Shown here: in pieces, positions 1-6,714 of the stretch
Numbering within the stretch: position 1 is the first letter of the stretch
Layout of the letters: each line of letters starts with the position of its first letter
The notes under the pieces: model-generated
Seen by the model: only the letters and a program-made list of their open reading frames with translations
What the model was told of the DNA's origin: nothing
Databases searched by the model: none
Virus record (IMG/VR): IMGVR_UViG_3300022200_002351
Span: 1 to 27,879 of that record
Reading direction: 5' to 3' (one strand)
DNA: 27,879 bases
Source of the DNA: a virus
Position numbers and translations under genes: made by a program

Positions 1-946
1 GCTTACTGTTAAGATCAATTTCTTTCCCGGCAGCCTTTTGACCTACAGCTTTAGCTTTTAATTTTAAATTTTTTGGGGTTGCTCCTTGAGTTTCACCTGA
101 GCGTCTTTTAGCAATCATTTTTGCAAATTGCCTACCAACTTGCTTTGATTGTTCATTCCCTTCGGGTAGCCCCTCAGATTTCCATTTAGACATATTTGGA
201 CCTGCATATGGTTTATTTAAGTAATTTCTAACTTTGGCTTTATGTTCAGCCTCGGCTCTTTGTCTTGCAGTTTTTGGGTCTACTTTTAGTGGGGTTATGT
301 TCTTTTCTTTTTGCCCTTCAGACTTTTTTGCTTCGTTTATTTTCTCATCAATTTTCTTTTCTAACATTTTAAGAAGAGCACGCTCACCATAAACTTTCTT
401 CACGGTTGACTCAACAAAAGCTTTATTATACTCAATCTCTGTGGACTCCATTAAAGCAGGAAATGCACCGCGAGTTGAAGGGTCAGCAACAATATCAAAA
501 GTTAAAAGATTAAAATCTTCGTTTACAGTTTTAGTCCCATCATTATTTTCAGTTAAGCTTCCAATTCCTCGACTTGAAATTCCAATTTTAACTCCACCTT
601 TAATAAGTCCTTCAACGACTTTTCCTGCTGGGGTTGGAAGTATCTCAGCTTCCCCTATAACTTCCCCATTTTCCATATAAAGGTTGGTAATCAGGTGGGA
701 TGCATTTGATAACTTGACTACATCATAAGTTGGGTGATCTAGTTCACCAACTAAACGACGCTCATTTATTGCCTCGTTTAGCTTCTTTATTTGTGACTCT
801 AGAACTTTCTTTGGATATCGTCTTTTATTACAGTTAGCTTCATCTGCCCTTTGGAATATTCCTTTCACACGAAGAACTGGGTTTCCATTTCTGTTTTCAG
901 AAAGAACAGTATAGTTCTCTAATAAAAATACGTCTTGTAAATGCAT
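1..946 (-). CDS. 21: Prohead core protease, T4 gp21-like (3' end cut by window edge)
   Basis: This is the head-maturation serine protease that trims scaffold and capsid proteins inside the prohead. Translating the minus strand from the ATG at 946-944 gives 315 codons with no stop before base 1, so the C-terminus is missing. The S80/gp21-type triad is visible: His71 in GELDHP, Ser124 or Ser125 in GISSRG, and Asp151 or Asp155 in FDIVADPS. An early RVKGIF segment and the NxxxRRYP motif near residues 38-45 also fit the family. The start is supported by a GGGAG ribosome site 8 nt upstream and by a TAATG overlap with the preceding gene. T4 gp21 is about 212 residues; here the catalytic domain ends near residue 165 and is followed by at least 150 Lys/Arg/Glu-rich residues, including a run of basic segments (KAKVR, AKRRSGE, KLKAKA). 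Family assignment is secure; the role of the extension is unknown. Confidence 0.9.
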   Translation of the reverse strand, partial: MHLQDVFLLENYTVLSENRNGNPVLRVKGIFQRADEANCNKRRYPKKVLESQIKKLNEAINERRLVGELDHPTYDVVKLSNASHLITNLYMENGEVIGEAEILPTPAGKVVEGLIKGGVKIGISSRGIGSLTENNDGTKTVNEDFNLLTFDIVADPSTRGAFPALMESTEIEYNKAFVESTVKKVYGERALLKMLEKKIDEKINEAKKSEGQKEKNITPLKVDPKTARQRAEAEHKAKVRNYLNKPYAGPNMSKWKSEGLPEGNEQSKQVGRQFAKMIAKRRSGETQGATPKNLKLKAKAVGQKAAGKEIDLNSK

Positions 947-1359
947 TATTTCTTCTCCCTGCTCCAATAAGGAGCACCACGATCTTTCTTGGACCTAGAT
1001 CCAGTGTGGCGAACCATTGTTCTAACTGCGTAACCCTTTACGTCTTTGAAACTTGATGGTATAGATCCTGGGGAAAAACCTTTAGCAGATCTTCCATTGA
1101 TGATTTGCTCGTTGTCTTTTCCCCATTTCTTTCTAGTTATAACATACAAACGGCCGGAGTCTTTTGTAGAGAACATCTGACCTATGTAACCTTTCTTAAG
1201 CGCATCTGTTATGGATTTATAAACCTTTACTCTAGACTTTTGGGATTTAGTTTTAGCATTTCCATTCTTACCACTACTAAGCATCTTGTCTCTACCTTCT
1301 TTAGATCCTTTTGCTTTTTCTGTTTTTGCTTCAGTAAGAATATCAATAAAGTCTTTCAT
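946..1359 (-). CDS. Small basic protein of unknown function upstream of prohead protease
   Basis: I do not recognise this 137-residue protein. It is strongly basic, with a Lys/Arg/Ser-rich first half (residues about 12-45) followed by a more structured segment around GRLYVITRKKWGK and a basic tail ending WSREKK. There is no signal peptide, membrane segment or cysteine. The ATG at 1359-1357 lies one base past the stop of the preceding gene (TAATATG) and I see no clear ribosome site, so translation is probably coupled. Its stop overlaps the start of the protease gene (TAATG). In T4 the position just before gene 21 is held by small prohead-core genes 67 and 68, so a prohead-core or internal virion role is a positional inference only; sequence similarity to gp68 is not evident to me. 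Confidence 0.75.
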   Translation of the reverse strand: MKDFIDILTEAKTEKAKGSKEGRDKMLSSGKNGNAKTKSQKSRVKVYKSITDALKKGYIGQMFSTKDSGRLYVITRKKWGKDNEQIINGRSAKGFSPGSIPSSFKDVKGYAVRTMVRHTGSRSKKDRGAPYWSREKK

Positions 1360-1360
1360 A

Positions 1361-1873
1361 TTATTTATATTGTGATTTCACTTTCTTTACACAACGCTCA
1401 AACTTTGAGGACTTTTTTGGACCAGTAGAAGAATGGCAGATAGCCCAAGGATTATCTTCATTGGACTTTTTCTTTTTTTTCTTTTTTTGTCCACCTGCCA
1501 AGTTAACTCCAATGTTACCAACAGAAGTAGTTCCGGCAGTTAGTTCCTCAATTATTTGTCTTGCACGCTTAATTATTGTAGAAAACTCCTCAATTAAATT
1601 TTCTGTTTGCTCTTGGAGGTTTTGCTTTTCTTCTTGAACTACTTTAGTATTAACTTTTTTATTAGACTTTAACTTTGGATTTACAGTTTTAATAGCAAAG
1701 TCCACAAAGGATTCATCAACTTTAATTTTTGAGTAATCAGGGGATTTATCTTCCCCAAGTGTAGCCTCTTTTAATTTTGGTCGGAGAGATTCTTTTGGGT
1801 TCCTACCCATTTCATTTAAAATGTTTTGAGCGAAGTCCCCAACAGAAATATCCGGTAAATGCTTATCAGCCAC
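1361..1873 (-). CDS. Lys-rich protein with C-terminal WAxC...ERCV motif, unknown function
   Basis: A 170-residue charged protein I cannot name. Residues 1-65 contain two short amphipathic segments (VGDFAQNILNEMG; DESFVDFAIKTV). Residues 80-112 look helical or coiled coil. Residues 130-136 are seven consecutive lysines, and the last 30 residues carry NPWAIC (Cys146) and FERCVKKVK (Cys161), a compact two-cysteine module. The start is GTG at 1873-1871: an in-frame stop lies three codons upstream, and AGGAG sits 9 nt before the GTG, overlapping the stop of the preceding gene. The lysine run is encoded by A-rich DNA containing two in-frame A-AAA-AAG heptamers. Position upstream of gp21 suggests a virion or prohead component; this is inference. 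Confidence 0.78.
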   Translation of the reverse strand: MADKHLPDISVGDFAQNILNEMGRNPKESLRPKLKEATLGEDKSPDYSKIKVDESFVDFAIKTVNPKLKSNKKVNTKVVQEEKQNLQEQTENLIEEFSTIIKRARQIIEELTAGTTSVGNIGVNLAGGQKKKKKKKSNEDNPWAICHSSTGPKKSSKFERCVKKVKSQYK

Positions 1874-1885
1874 TATTACTTACTC

Positions 1886-2206
1886 CTAATCTTCTGAATC
1901 CTCTTCACCATCAATATCTTCTTCCGTAAGTTGAGAAACTGAAGTTGCTATCTCTAGAATATCACTGATATGCTCTGCAATAACATCATCTGATAGTTCT
2001 TCATCAAGTTTTGAACAGCAAAGAGGGCATTCGTGAGACTCGGCCTCAACAATCTCCTCCTGTGGGGTATCAACTTCTTCGGTGGCTTCAACCTCAGTTG
2101 ATTCCTCGACCTTAGAAGTTGCTTTAACTTTAATGCCAGCGGTTCCCCAATAAGCCTGAGAAACTATGTCATTAACAACTGATTCATTAATTGAGTTATG
2201 TTTCAT
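1886..2206 (-). CDS. Small acidic protein with CPLCC cluster, unknown function
   Basis: A 106-residue, very acidic protein (Glu/Asp-rich at residues 34-56 and 95-106) that I do not recognise. A central HECPLCC (His58, Cys60, Cys63, Cys64) is followed by a predicted helix with His79, which could form a small metal site, although a full set of four ligands is not certain. The N-terminus is more ordinary (NESVVNDIVSQAYWG). The ATG at 2206-2204 has AAGGA 9 nt upstream. This is the first gene after the only sizeable intergenic gap in the window and begins the head-gene group. An acidic small protein beside gp21 recalls the acidic prohead-core protein gp67 of T4, but no sequence motif proves that. 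Confidence 0.75.
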   Translation of the reverse strand: MKHNSINESVVNDIVSQAYWGTAGIKVKATSKVEESTEVEATEEVDTPQEEIVEAESHECPLCCSKLDEELSDDVIAEHISDILEIATSVSQLTEEDIDGEEDSED

Positions 2207-2219
2207 AGAATAACGTCCT

Positions 2220-2227
2220 TATTTATA
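2220..2227 (-). promoter_or_regulatory. Possible T4-type late promoter TATAAATA
   Basis: The minus strand reads TATAAATA in the 73-bp gap ahead of the small head-gene group. This octamer is the classic gp55-dependent late promoter of T4. It lies so close to the ATG (2206) that a start site 5-7 nt downstream would exclude the AAGGA ribosome site, which argues against it being the main promoter. In DNA this AT-rich a few chance copies per strand are expected. Confidence 0.3.
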
Positions 2228-2276
2228 TTTATTTTAGCTATGAGAGAAAGTGATATAAAATTTTTGAAATATAAAA

Positions 2277-2284
2277 TATTTATT
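2277..2284 (-). promoter_or_regulatory. Possible late promoter variant AATAAATA at end of PAAR gene
   Basis: The minus strand reads AATAAATA across the PAAR gene stop codon, one base different from the T4 late consensus. Initiation just downstream would give a leader of about 65 nt that retains the AAGGA ribosome site of the next gene, a more workable geometry than the copy at 2220-2227. The rest of the gap is AT-rich with no GC-rich hairpin terminator. Confidence 0.3.
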
Positions 2285-3137
2285 GATTGGGTTCGTCAAA
2301 TAGAGAAAAGTTAAGTCTAATCTTATCTGCTGATCCAAAATTTCCTTGTGGATACCCAGTATAATTTGATGCTTCTACATATACATCAACTGTTGCTGTA
2401 ATACCTCCATTCCAGTCAGGTTCACTCGTAGGCGTACCATATATTTCACCTGTAAGTGAGTCTATAAATATTCCAGGCCACAAAGTTTGATCACCCCCTC
2501 CAGGTCTTCTGACCCTAAAGTTTGAGATTGGTATTGGATCTGTAAATATTCTAGGTATTCCTTGACCAGGAATAGAAGCACCAGCTTGAGAAGTTATAGG
2601 ACTCCCAGGTCTATTAAAGAACTGCTCTTGTGTTTGCTCACTTGTCAATTTTGTATAAGCTTCACTTGGCCTGATTGGGGACACTTCAGTAAATTCAACT
2701 CTAATTAGACCTCCATTATTTCTTGTGTAAATAACTCCTATACGTATGTTAGGATTAGAATAACTTATAGAAGGTGGTTCAACAACAAAGCCAAAACTTT
2801 GAAGAGGGTCATCTGGCTCCCTTAAAGCACCAAAGCCTCCACCTCCATCAGAAAACACTGTCCCATCTATAGCGTGAGCTATGTCACCACAACTTAATGG
2901 ATCAAAGTCTCTAACTATAGGCTGTCCACCAACAAAAACGGTAGGACTACCTATAACGGCTATAGGAGGGTGACTAGCAAGATCCACGCATCCATGAGGT
3001 AGAAACGGATCTCCTACCCTAACCACAGGAGATCCATTTGCGTGTACATCTTCTTTTAATGGTGTCGGAAGCGTAGGCGGGAAGCAGGTAGGGCTATGTC
3101 CAAATGTCAAAGTATTCTTACGTATTACTCGTGGCAT
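2280..3137 (-). CDS. PAAR-domain spike-tip protein fused to Ig-like (He_PIG-type) domain
   Basis: A 285-residue protein. Residues 1-95 form a PAAR domain, the sharpened metal-bound cone that caps phage and type VI spikes. Visible features are SPVVRVGDP, the SPTVFVGGQPIVRDFDP repeat, and candidate metal ligands His14, His48, Cys50, His56 and Cys83. T4 gp5.4 is the equivalent tip and is only about 97 residues. The remainder is a Gly/Pro linker and a segment at about 205-258 with PGIFIDSLTGEIYGTPT, the hallmark of putative Ig (He_PIG) domains, ending in beta-strand-like sequence. The ATG at 3137 overlaps the end of the preceding gene by 20 bases and has GGAG upstream. It presumably sits on the gp5-like spike encoded about 24 kb upstream. 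PAAR call is strong; the Ig-like call is moderate. Confidence 0.88.
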   Translation of the reverse strand: MPRVIRKNTLTFGHSPTCFPPTLPTPLKEDVHANGSPVVRVGDPFLPHGCVDLASHPPIAVIGSPTVFVGGQPIVRDFDPLSCGDIAHAIDGTVFSDGGGGFGALREPDDPLQSFGFVVEPPSISYSNPNIRIGVIYTRNNGGLIRVEFTEVSPIRPSEAYTKLTSEQTQEQFFNRPGSPITSQAGASIPGQGIPRIFTDPIPISNFRVRRPGGGDQTLWPGIFIDSLTGEIYGTPTSEPDWNGGITATVDVYVEASNYTGYPQGNFGSADKIRLNFSLFDEPNQ

Positions 3138-6100
3138 TCCTATCTTTCTCCGTAATAATTATAGTATCATCCTCTTTAATAGCTTCTTTTATGCCAGTTA
3201 TCTCTTTTTCATTTCTTCTGATTACTGGTCTAATATTGACTCCTCTAGATCCATTAGCTAATTCACTTAAAAATAAGTTATTAGTTTCATAACCAAGTTT
3301 TGTAAATTTATCTAATGGAACTCTAGTGAAAACATCCCACCAAGTTAGAAATTCAACAGATGAGTAAGAATTGTATAAATAATCAACCACATCATTTACA
3401 ATGTAGGATGCCCCGGTCTTAAAGTTCCCCTCATCCACAAGACTTGAATCTGCTGACTTTGAGTAAGTTTTTGAATCAGGATTGAAATAAGAGTTTTTAA
3501 ACCTATCAGACTCAGTATTATATTTATAAATAAATCCATATGGGTCAGGATTTAATTTTTCTACTTCTCCAATGTAGTAACCAGAGTATTTCTCACTAAT
3601 AGGTATCTGATCCAAAGGTGGAGTCAGTAGGGATCGGTCATCTACATCTATGTCTGGTATGAAATCAGCAATTCTGGATACTACTCCATTTTCAAAATAA
3701 TTTATTTTTGATTGGTTTCCGAATGGATTATGTTTTGAGCCATTACCCGGAGTAACAATAAATCCAAAGGGTATGTTCCTACTTAAAATAGAAGCATCAT
3801 TCTGTGACCTGTTTGATTGAAACACTCTAAAAGTTAAATCATTCTGTCTTAATGTTATTTCACCGGAGTCTTTAGCATATCTTACCATTGGATCACGATA
3901 ATCAAAATTTATTTTAGATATTGATAAGGAATAATTTTCTACATACTTATCAATTATATTTTGATCAGTAGTAAACTTATATTTAGCCTCAATGTTGTCT
4001 ACCATGTCTTCTGACCTGGAAAGATCCCTTACTGTAGATAAATCTAAATAAAAGAACATTGGATCTAAATAATCTTCTTCATTATAAGTCCCAGTAAATT
4101 CATTAATTGAAGTTGGGGATAAAACTTCTATTTGACATCCAGGATTATAGCCCAAGATGGAAAGCACATTAAATCTTACTCCAGGAGGTACATACAAAGT
4201 AGATGAAGAATCATTAGTTAAGATAAATGGTAAATTTGTATTAGAAATACCATCTATCATTGTAGAGGAAATATAGTAATCGGGTCCGTCACCGGATTCT
4301 ATAACAGATTCTATTTCTGATATGTCTCCCACTTCCCCATCTAAAATAACTACCCCAATGCCGGTATCAGTAGAAAAAACGAAATCATCAGATGATTCAA
4401 GTTGATCAAGCTTTGAAATTTGAATTCCTGCATTAATATCAGTATTGAGCCTCTTTTGTCTTTTTTGTATTTTTGATAAATAACCTTCATATTGCTTATA
4501 ATCAGCAGATGATGCCTGAACTGATAAAATACCGAGAACAGCTTGCGTTAATGAATCATTTTTAACTTCCGAAGAATCATATTCAATAAAACTATCATTA
4601 CTTTGTCTTCTAGCTAAGTTAATATAATAGTTAGCATCAAATTCATTAATTCTACCAGTCAAAAGAAGTTTTTTAATTGTGGATAAAAAGAATTTAACAT
4701 CTACTTTAGTATTTCCAAAATAATGAATATTATTAAAGGCGTCTAATAGACCTTCACTAAGACTTATTGCTATTTTATCTAAAGTTAAGTTTGAAACATA
4801 ATCTTCATTCCAAGGTGATAGTTTATTTTGTCTAGCCATAAAGTAGTCAACTTCTTTTGCTATAAACTTTTTAAATATATTACCCTCGTAATTATTTGTT
4901 ACTATTTCTGTTGACTTAGTAGGTGGTTTAGTAAAGAAATTATATTTTCTATCTAATAGAGCTTCTCTTGCTTGATCTTCCCTCTGGTTGTTAGATTTAT
5001 TAGATTCAGTTGGGTCCAAGTCGTAAGGTTTAGTCAACTTTATTTTTGTTGTTTTATTCCTTGCAGTTTGATTTCCAATTAAACTTTCTATTTCGGATGG
5101 TGGACTAACAATTTGACCAGGATATAATGTAGAATTGTTTAGGGATAGAACATCAAATACTTTCTTTGAATTATTATAAGATAATCCTGGGTTGGATCTT
5201 CTACATGTAGATTCGCAATCAGAAGCGTCATCAAATGGGCAAGCAAGCCCCGATTCTATTTGTTGTTCTGAGCACTCTACGCACCTGCCATCAATACATC
5301 TAAACCTACCAGATAAGTTTCCTAGGGAAGGAGGTTCTGAAGGAAGCTGTACCCCTACGCTACCTGTTTGCTGGAACGGGTCTGGGTCAGGCTGTGTACC
5401 AAAGCTTCCAGTTTGTTGCCCAGCTACCCCTGTCTCATTAGGTCTAGGAATCTCAAATACTGGCTGTTGAAACCCCCTAGGTCTTTCCCCAACCCTTGGG
5501 GGTAGAACTTGAAAAGGCTTTGGTCCACCGGTAGTGGGTCCACCTCCTGAACCGGGTGGTAATGGGTCAAAAGTGCCTCTTGGTCTACCGGTAGTGGGTC
5601 CACCTCCTGAACCGGGTGGTAATGGGTCAAAAGTGCCTATTGGTCCACCGGTAGTGAGTCCACCTCCTGGATCGGGAGGAACTGTACCGAGATCTCTTGG
5701 TCTAGACCCGGTGAATGGTCCCTCAGTACGTTCTGGGCATCTGTAGACATATGTTATTCTATCTGGAGTTTCTTCTACTCTTATAAGTTGATTCCTTACA
5801 CCAATAGGAGTCTGATCTCCGCATTTCCTTTCCGGGTTTTGCATACAATTTTGCGGGCAGGGCACCGGTACGGCTGTTTGTGGTTGTAAAGCAAAGACTT
5901 CATCAAGTGTAAAAACTCTTGACCCTATCCTACAAGGAATACATTCAAAAGTTATAGTTTTTACATTTATTCCATCAGGGCAATAAATTCTTGTCTGTCT
6001 ACAAAATTTGCCTCTTGCACCACCGGGACCAGCGGTTCCAGGTCCAGCCGGTCCCGTAGTAGCAGGACCAGGGAGTCCTCTACCACCGCGTGGACCAGCG

Positions 6101-6696
6101 GTTCCAGGTCCAGCCGGTCCCGTAGTAACAGGAACAGGGAGTCCTCCACCACCGCGTGGACCAGTAAAAGGACCAGGGACTCCTGTACCACCTCCTCCAG
6201 GACCAGGAGGGCCTCCAGTACCAGGAAGTCCACCTCCTCCAGTTCCAGGTCCACCACCGGTAGTGGGTCCCCGTTGGCCACGGGGGCGGTCAGGCTTTCT
6301 CTCACATGGTACGCAGGGCTCTTTTATATCAAAAGCTTTATTTATACACTCTGTCTCTGAACTGTAGACTTGGTTTGTTCTTGGAGTCTTACCATTTGGG
6401 AATCTAGATCTATATTCAGATAGTTCTATACATTTATATCTACGAGTAAAGCACCCAACATTAAATGGATCCCGAGGCTTTATTGTACCGCCATCTCGAT
6501 AACACCTAGTGCTATCGCAAATACAGACCCATTCTTCTACCGGTGGAAAAATTACGGGTCTAGATGGGTCAGGAGGACTGTAGACATAAGGAGGTACAAT
6601 TATTTCTCTACCCCCAGCAGCGGTACTCCCTGTAGGTTGCTGGCCAGGAATGTATTCACCACAATTAAATCTGTGTAGATTCCCTAGATAGCTCAC
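3118..6696 (-). CDS. Large virion protein with Cys-rich modules and Gly/Pro-rich repeat linkers
   Basis: A 1192-residue protein without a recognised family. Cysteine-rich modules lie at about 57-131, 231-320 and 465-498, separated by Gly/Pro/Thr-rich linkers at about 137-230 and 322-460 that are collagen-like in composition but not a strict G-X-Y repeat. The linkers contain near-exact tandem repeats of 22 and 20 residues. From about 505 to the end the sequence changes to Asn/Ser/Asp/Tyr-rich, mixed alpha/beta, without cysteine repeats except one near the middle. There is no signal peptide or membrane segment. Translation starts at GTG (6696-6694) with a strong AAAAGGAGA 8 nt upstream. It sits between the 808-residue protein and the PAAR tip gene, so a baseplate or host-contact role is likely but inferred. 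The G+C content rises locally in the linker DNA. Confidence 0.82.
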   Translation of the reverse strand: MSYLGNLHRFNCGEYIPGQQPTGSTAAGGREIIVPPYVYSPPDPSRPVIFPPVEEWVCICDSTRCYRDGGTIKPRDPFNVGCFTRRYKCIELSEYRSRFPNGKTPRTNQVYSSETECINKAFDIKEPCVPCERKPDRPRGQRGPTTGGGPGTGGGGLPGTGGPPGPGGGGTGVPGPFTGPRGGGGLPVPVTTGPAGPGTAGPRGGRGLPGPATTGPAGPGTAGPGGARGKFCRQTRIYCPDGINVKTITFECIPCRIGSRVFTLDEVFALQPQTAVPVPCPQNCMQNPERKCGDQTPIGVRNQLIRVEETPDRITYVYRCPERTEGPFTGSRPRDLGTVPPDPGGGLTTGGPIGTFDPLPPGSGGGPTTGRPRGTFDPLPPGSGGGPTTGGPKPFQVLPPRVGERPRGFQQPVFEIPRPNETGVAGQQTGSFGTQPDPDPFQQTGSVGVQLPSEPPSLGNLSGRFRCIDGRCVECSEQQIESGLACPFDDASDCESTCRRSNPGLSYNNSKKVFDVLSLNNSTLYPGQIVSPPSEIESLIGNQTARNKTTKIKLTKPYDLDPTESNKSNNQREDQAREALLDRKYNFFTKPPTKSTEIVTNNYEGNIFKKFIAKEVDYFMARQNKLSPWNEDYVSNLTLDKIAISLSEGLLDAFNNIHYFGNTKVDVKFFLSTIKKLLLTGRINEFDANYYINLARRQSNDSFIEYDSSEVKNDSLTQAVLGILSVQASSADYKQYEGYLSKIQKRQKRLNTDINAGIQISKLDQLESSDDFVFSTDTGIGVVILDGEVGDISEIESVIESGDGPDYYISSTMIDGISNTNLPFILTNDSSSTLYVPPGVRFNVLSILGYNPGCQIEVLSPTSINEFTGTYNEEDYLDPMFFYLDLSTVRDLSRSEDMVDNIEAKYKFTTDQNIIDKYVENYSLSISKINFDYRDPMVRYAKDSGEITLRQNDLTFRVFQSNRSQNDASILSRNIPFGFIVTPGNGSKHNPFGNQSKINYFENGVVSRIADFIPDIDVDDRSLLTPPLDQIPISEKYSGYYIGEVEKLNPDPYGFIYKYNTESDRFKNSYFNPDSKTYSKSADSSLVDEGNFKTGASYIVNDVVDYLYNSYSSVEFLTWWDVFTRVPLDKFTKLGYETNNLFLSELANGSRGVNIRPVIRRNEKEITGIKEAIKEDDTIIITEKDRNATSNT
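5521..5700. repeat. 60-bp tandem repeat, three copies, coding
   Basis: Copies at 5521-5580 and 5581-5640 differ at only two of 60 positions; a third at 5641-5700 matches well in its first half and has diverged in its second. The unit encodes 20 residues (core GTFDPLPPGSGGGPTTG) in frame within the 1192-residue protein, so copy number can change without a frameshift. Confidence 0.93.
6026..6193. repeat. 66-bp tandem repeat, two full copies and a shortened third, coding
   Basis: Copies at 6026-6091 and 6092-6157 differ at three of 66 positions. A third copy from 6158 keeps both ends of the unit but lacks its middle. The unit encodes 22 Gly/Pro/Ala-rich residues in frame. A 17-bp word, ccaccggtagtgggtcc, is shared between this linker (6254-6270) and the 60-bp repeat block (5525-5541), suggesting common origin of the two linkers. 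Confidence 0.92.
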
Positions 6697-6714
6697 CTAT
6701 ATAATCTCCTTTTT

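Noticed and set aside
137-230. Strict collagen triple-helix domain in the 1192-residue protein (residues 137-230)
   Set aside because: Coordinates here are residues. The Gly spacing breaks every few residues (GPG-TAG-PRG), so it is collagen-like in composition only, not a continuous G-X-Y repeat.
1362-1369. TATAAATA on the minus strand just upstream of the 137-residue gene
   Set aside because: It is formed by the last codons and stop of the preceding gene (CAA TAT AAA TAA), lies two bases from the ATG and would give a nearly leaderless transcript; chance in AT-rich DNA is adequate.
1105-1428. Plus-strand frame of 107 codons with hydrophobic, Cys/Phe-rich product
   Set aside because: It is antisense to Lys-rich coding sequence, and poly-Lys codons read in reverse give Phe/Leu/Ser. 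No other support.
1393-1464. Alternative +1 frame in the 170-residue gene giving a 24-residue hydrophobic peptide beginning MKIILGLSAILLL
   Set aside because: It looks like a small signal-peptide-like ORF, but it has no ribosome site and overlaps the conserved-looking Cys motif; probably coincidental.
3521-3532. Overlapping TATAAATA octamers on both strands inside the 1192-residue gene
   Set aside because: They fall within coding sequence (KYN codons) with no gene starting nearby on either strand.
5521-6193. Regular repeats considered as a CRISPR array
   Set aside because: Repeats are directly contiguous, in frame with a gene, with no spacers between them.
6008-6367. Plus-strand open frame of 119 codons, rich in Pro/Gly
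   Set aside because: It is the antisense of the Gly/Pro linker repeat in the 1192-residue gene; GC-rich repeat DNA leaves several frames open. No ribosome site and composition merely mirrors the repeat.
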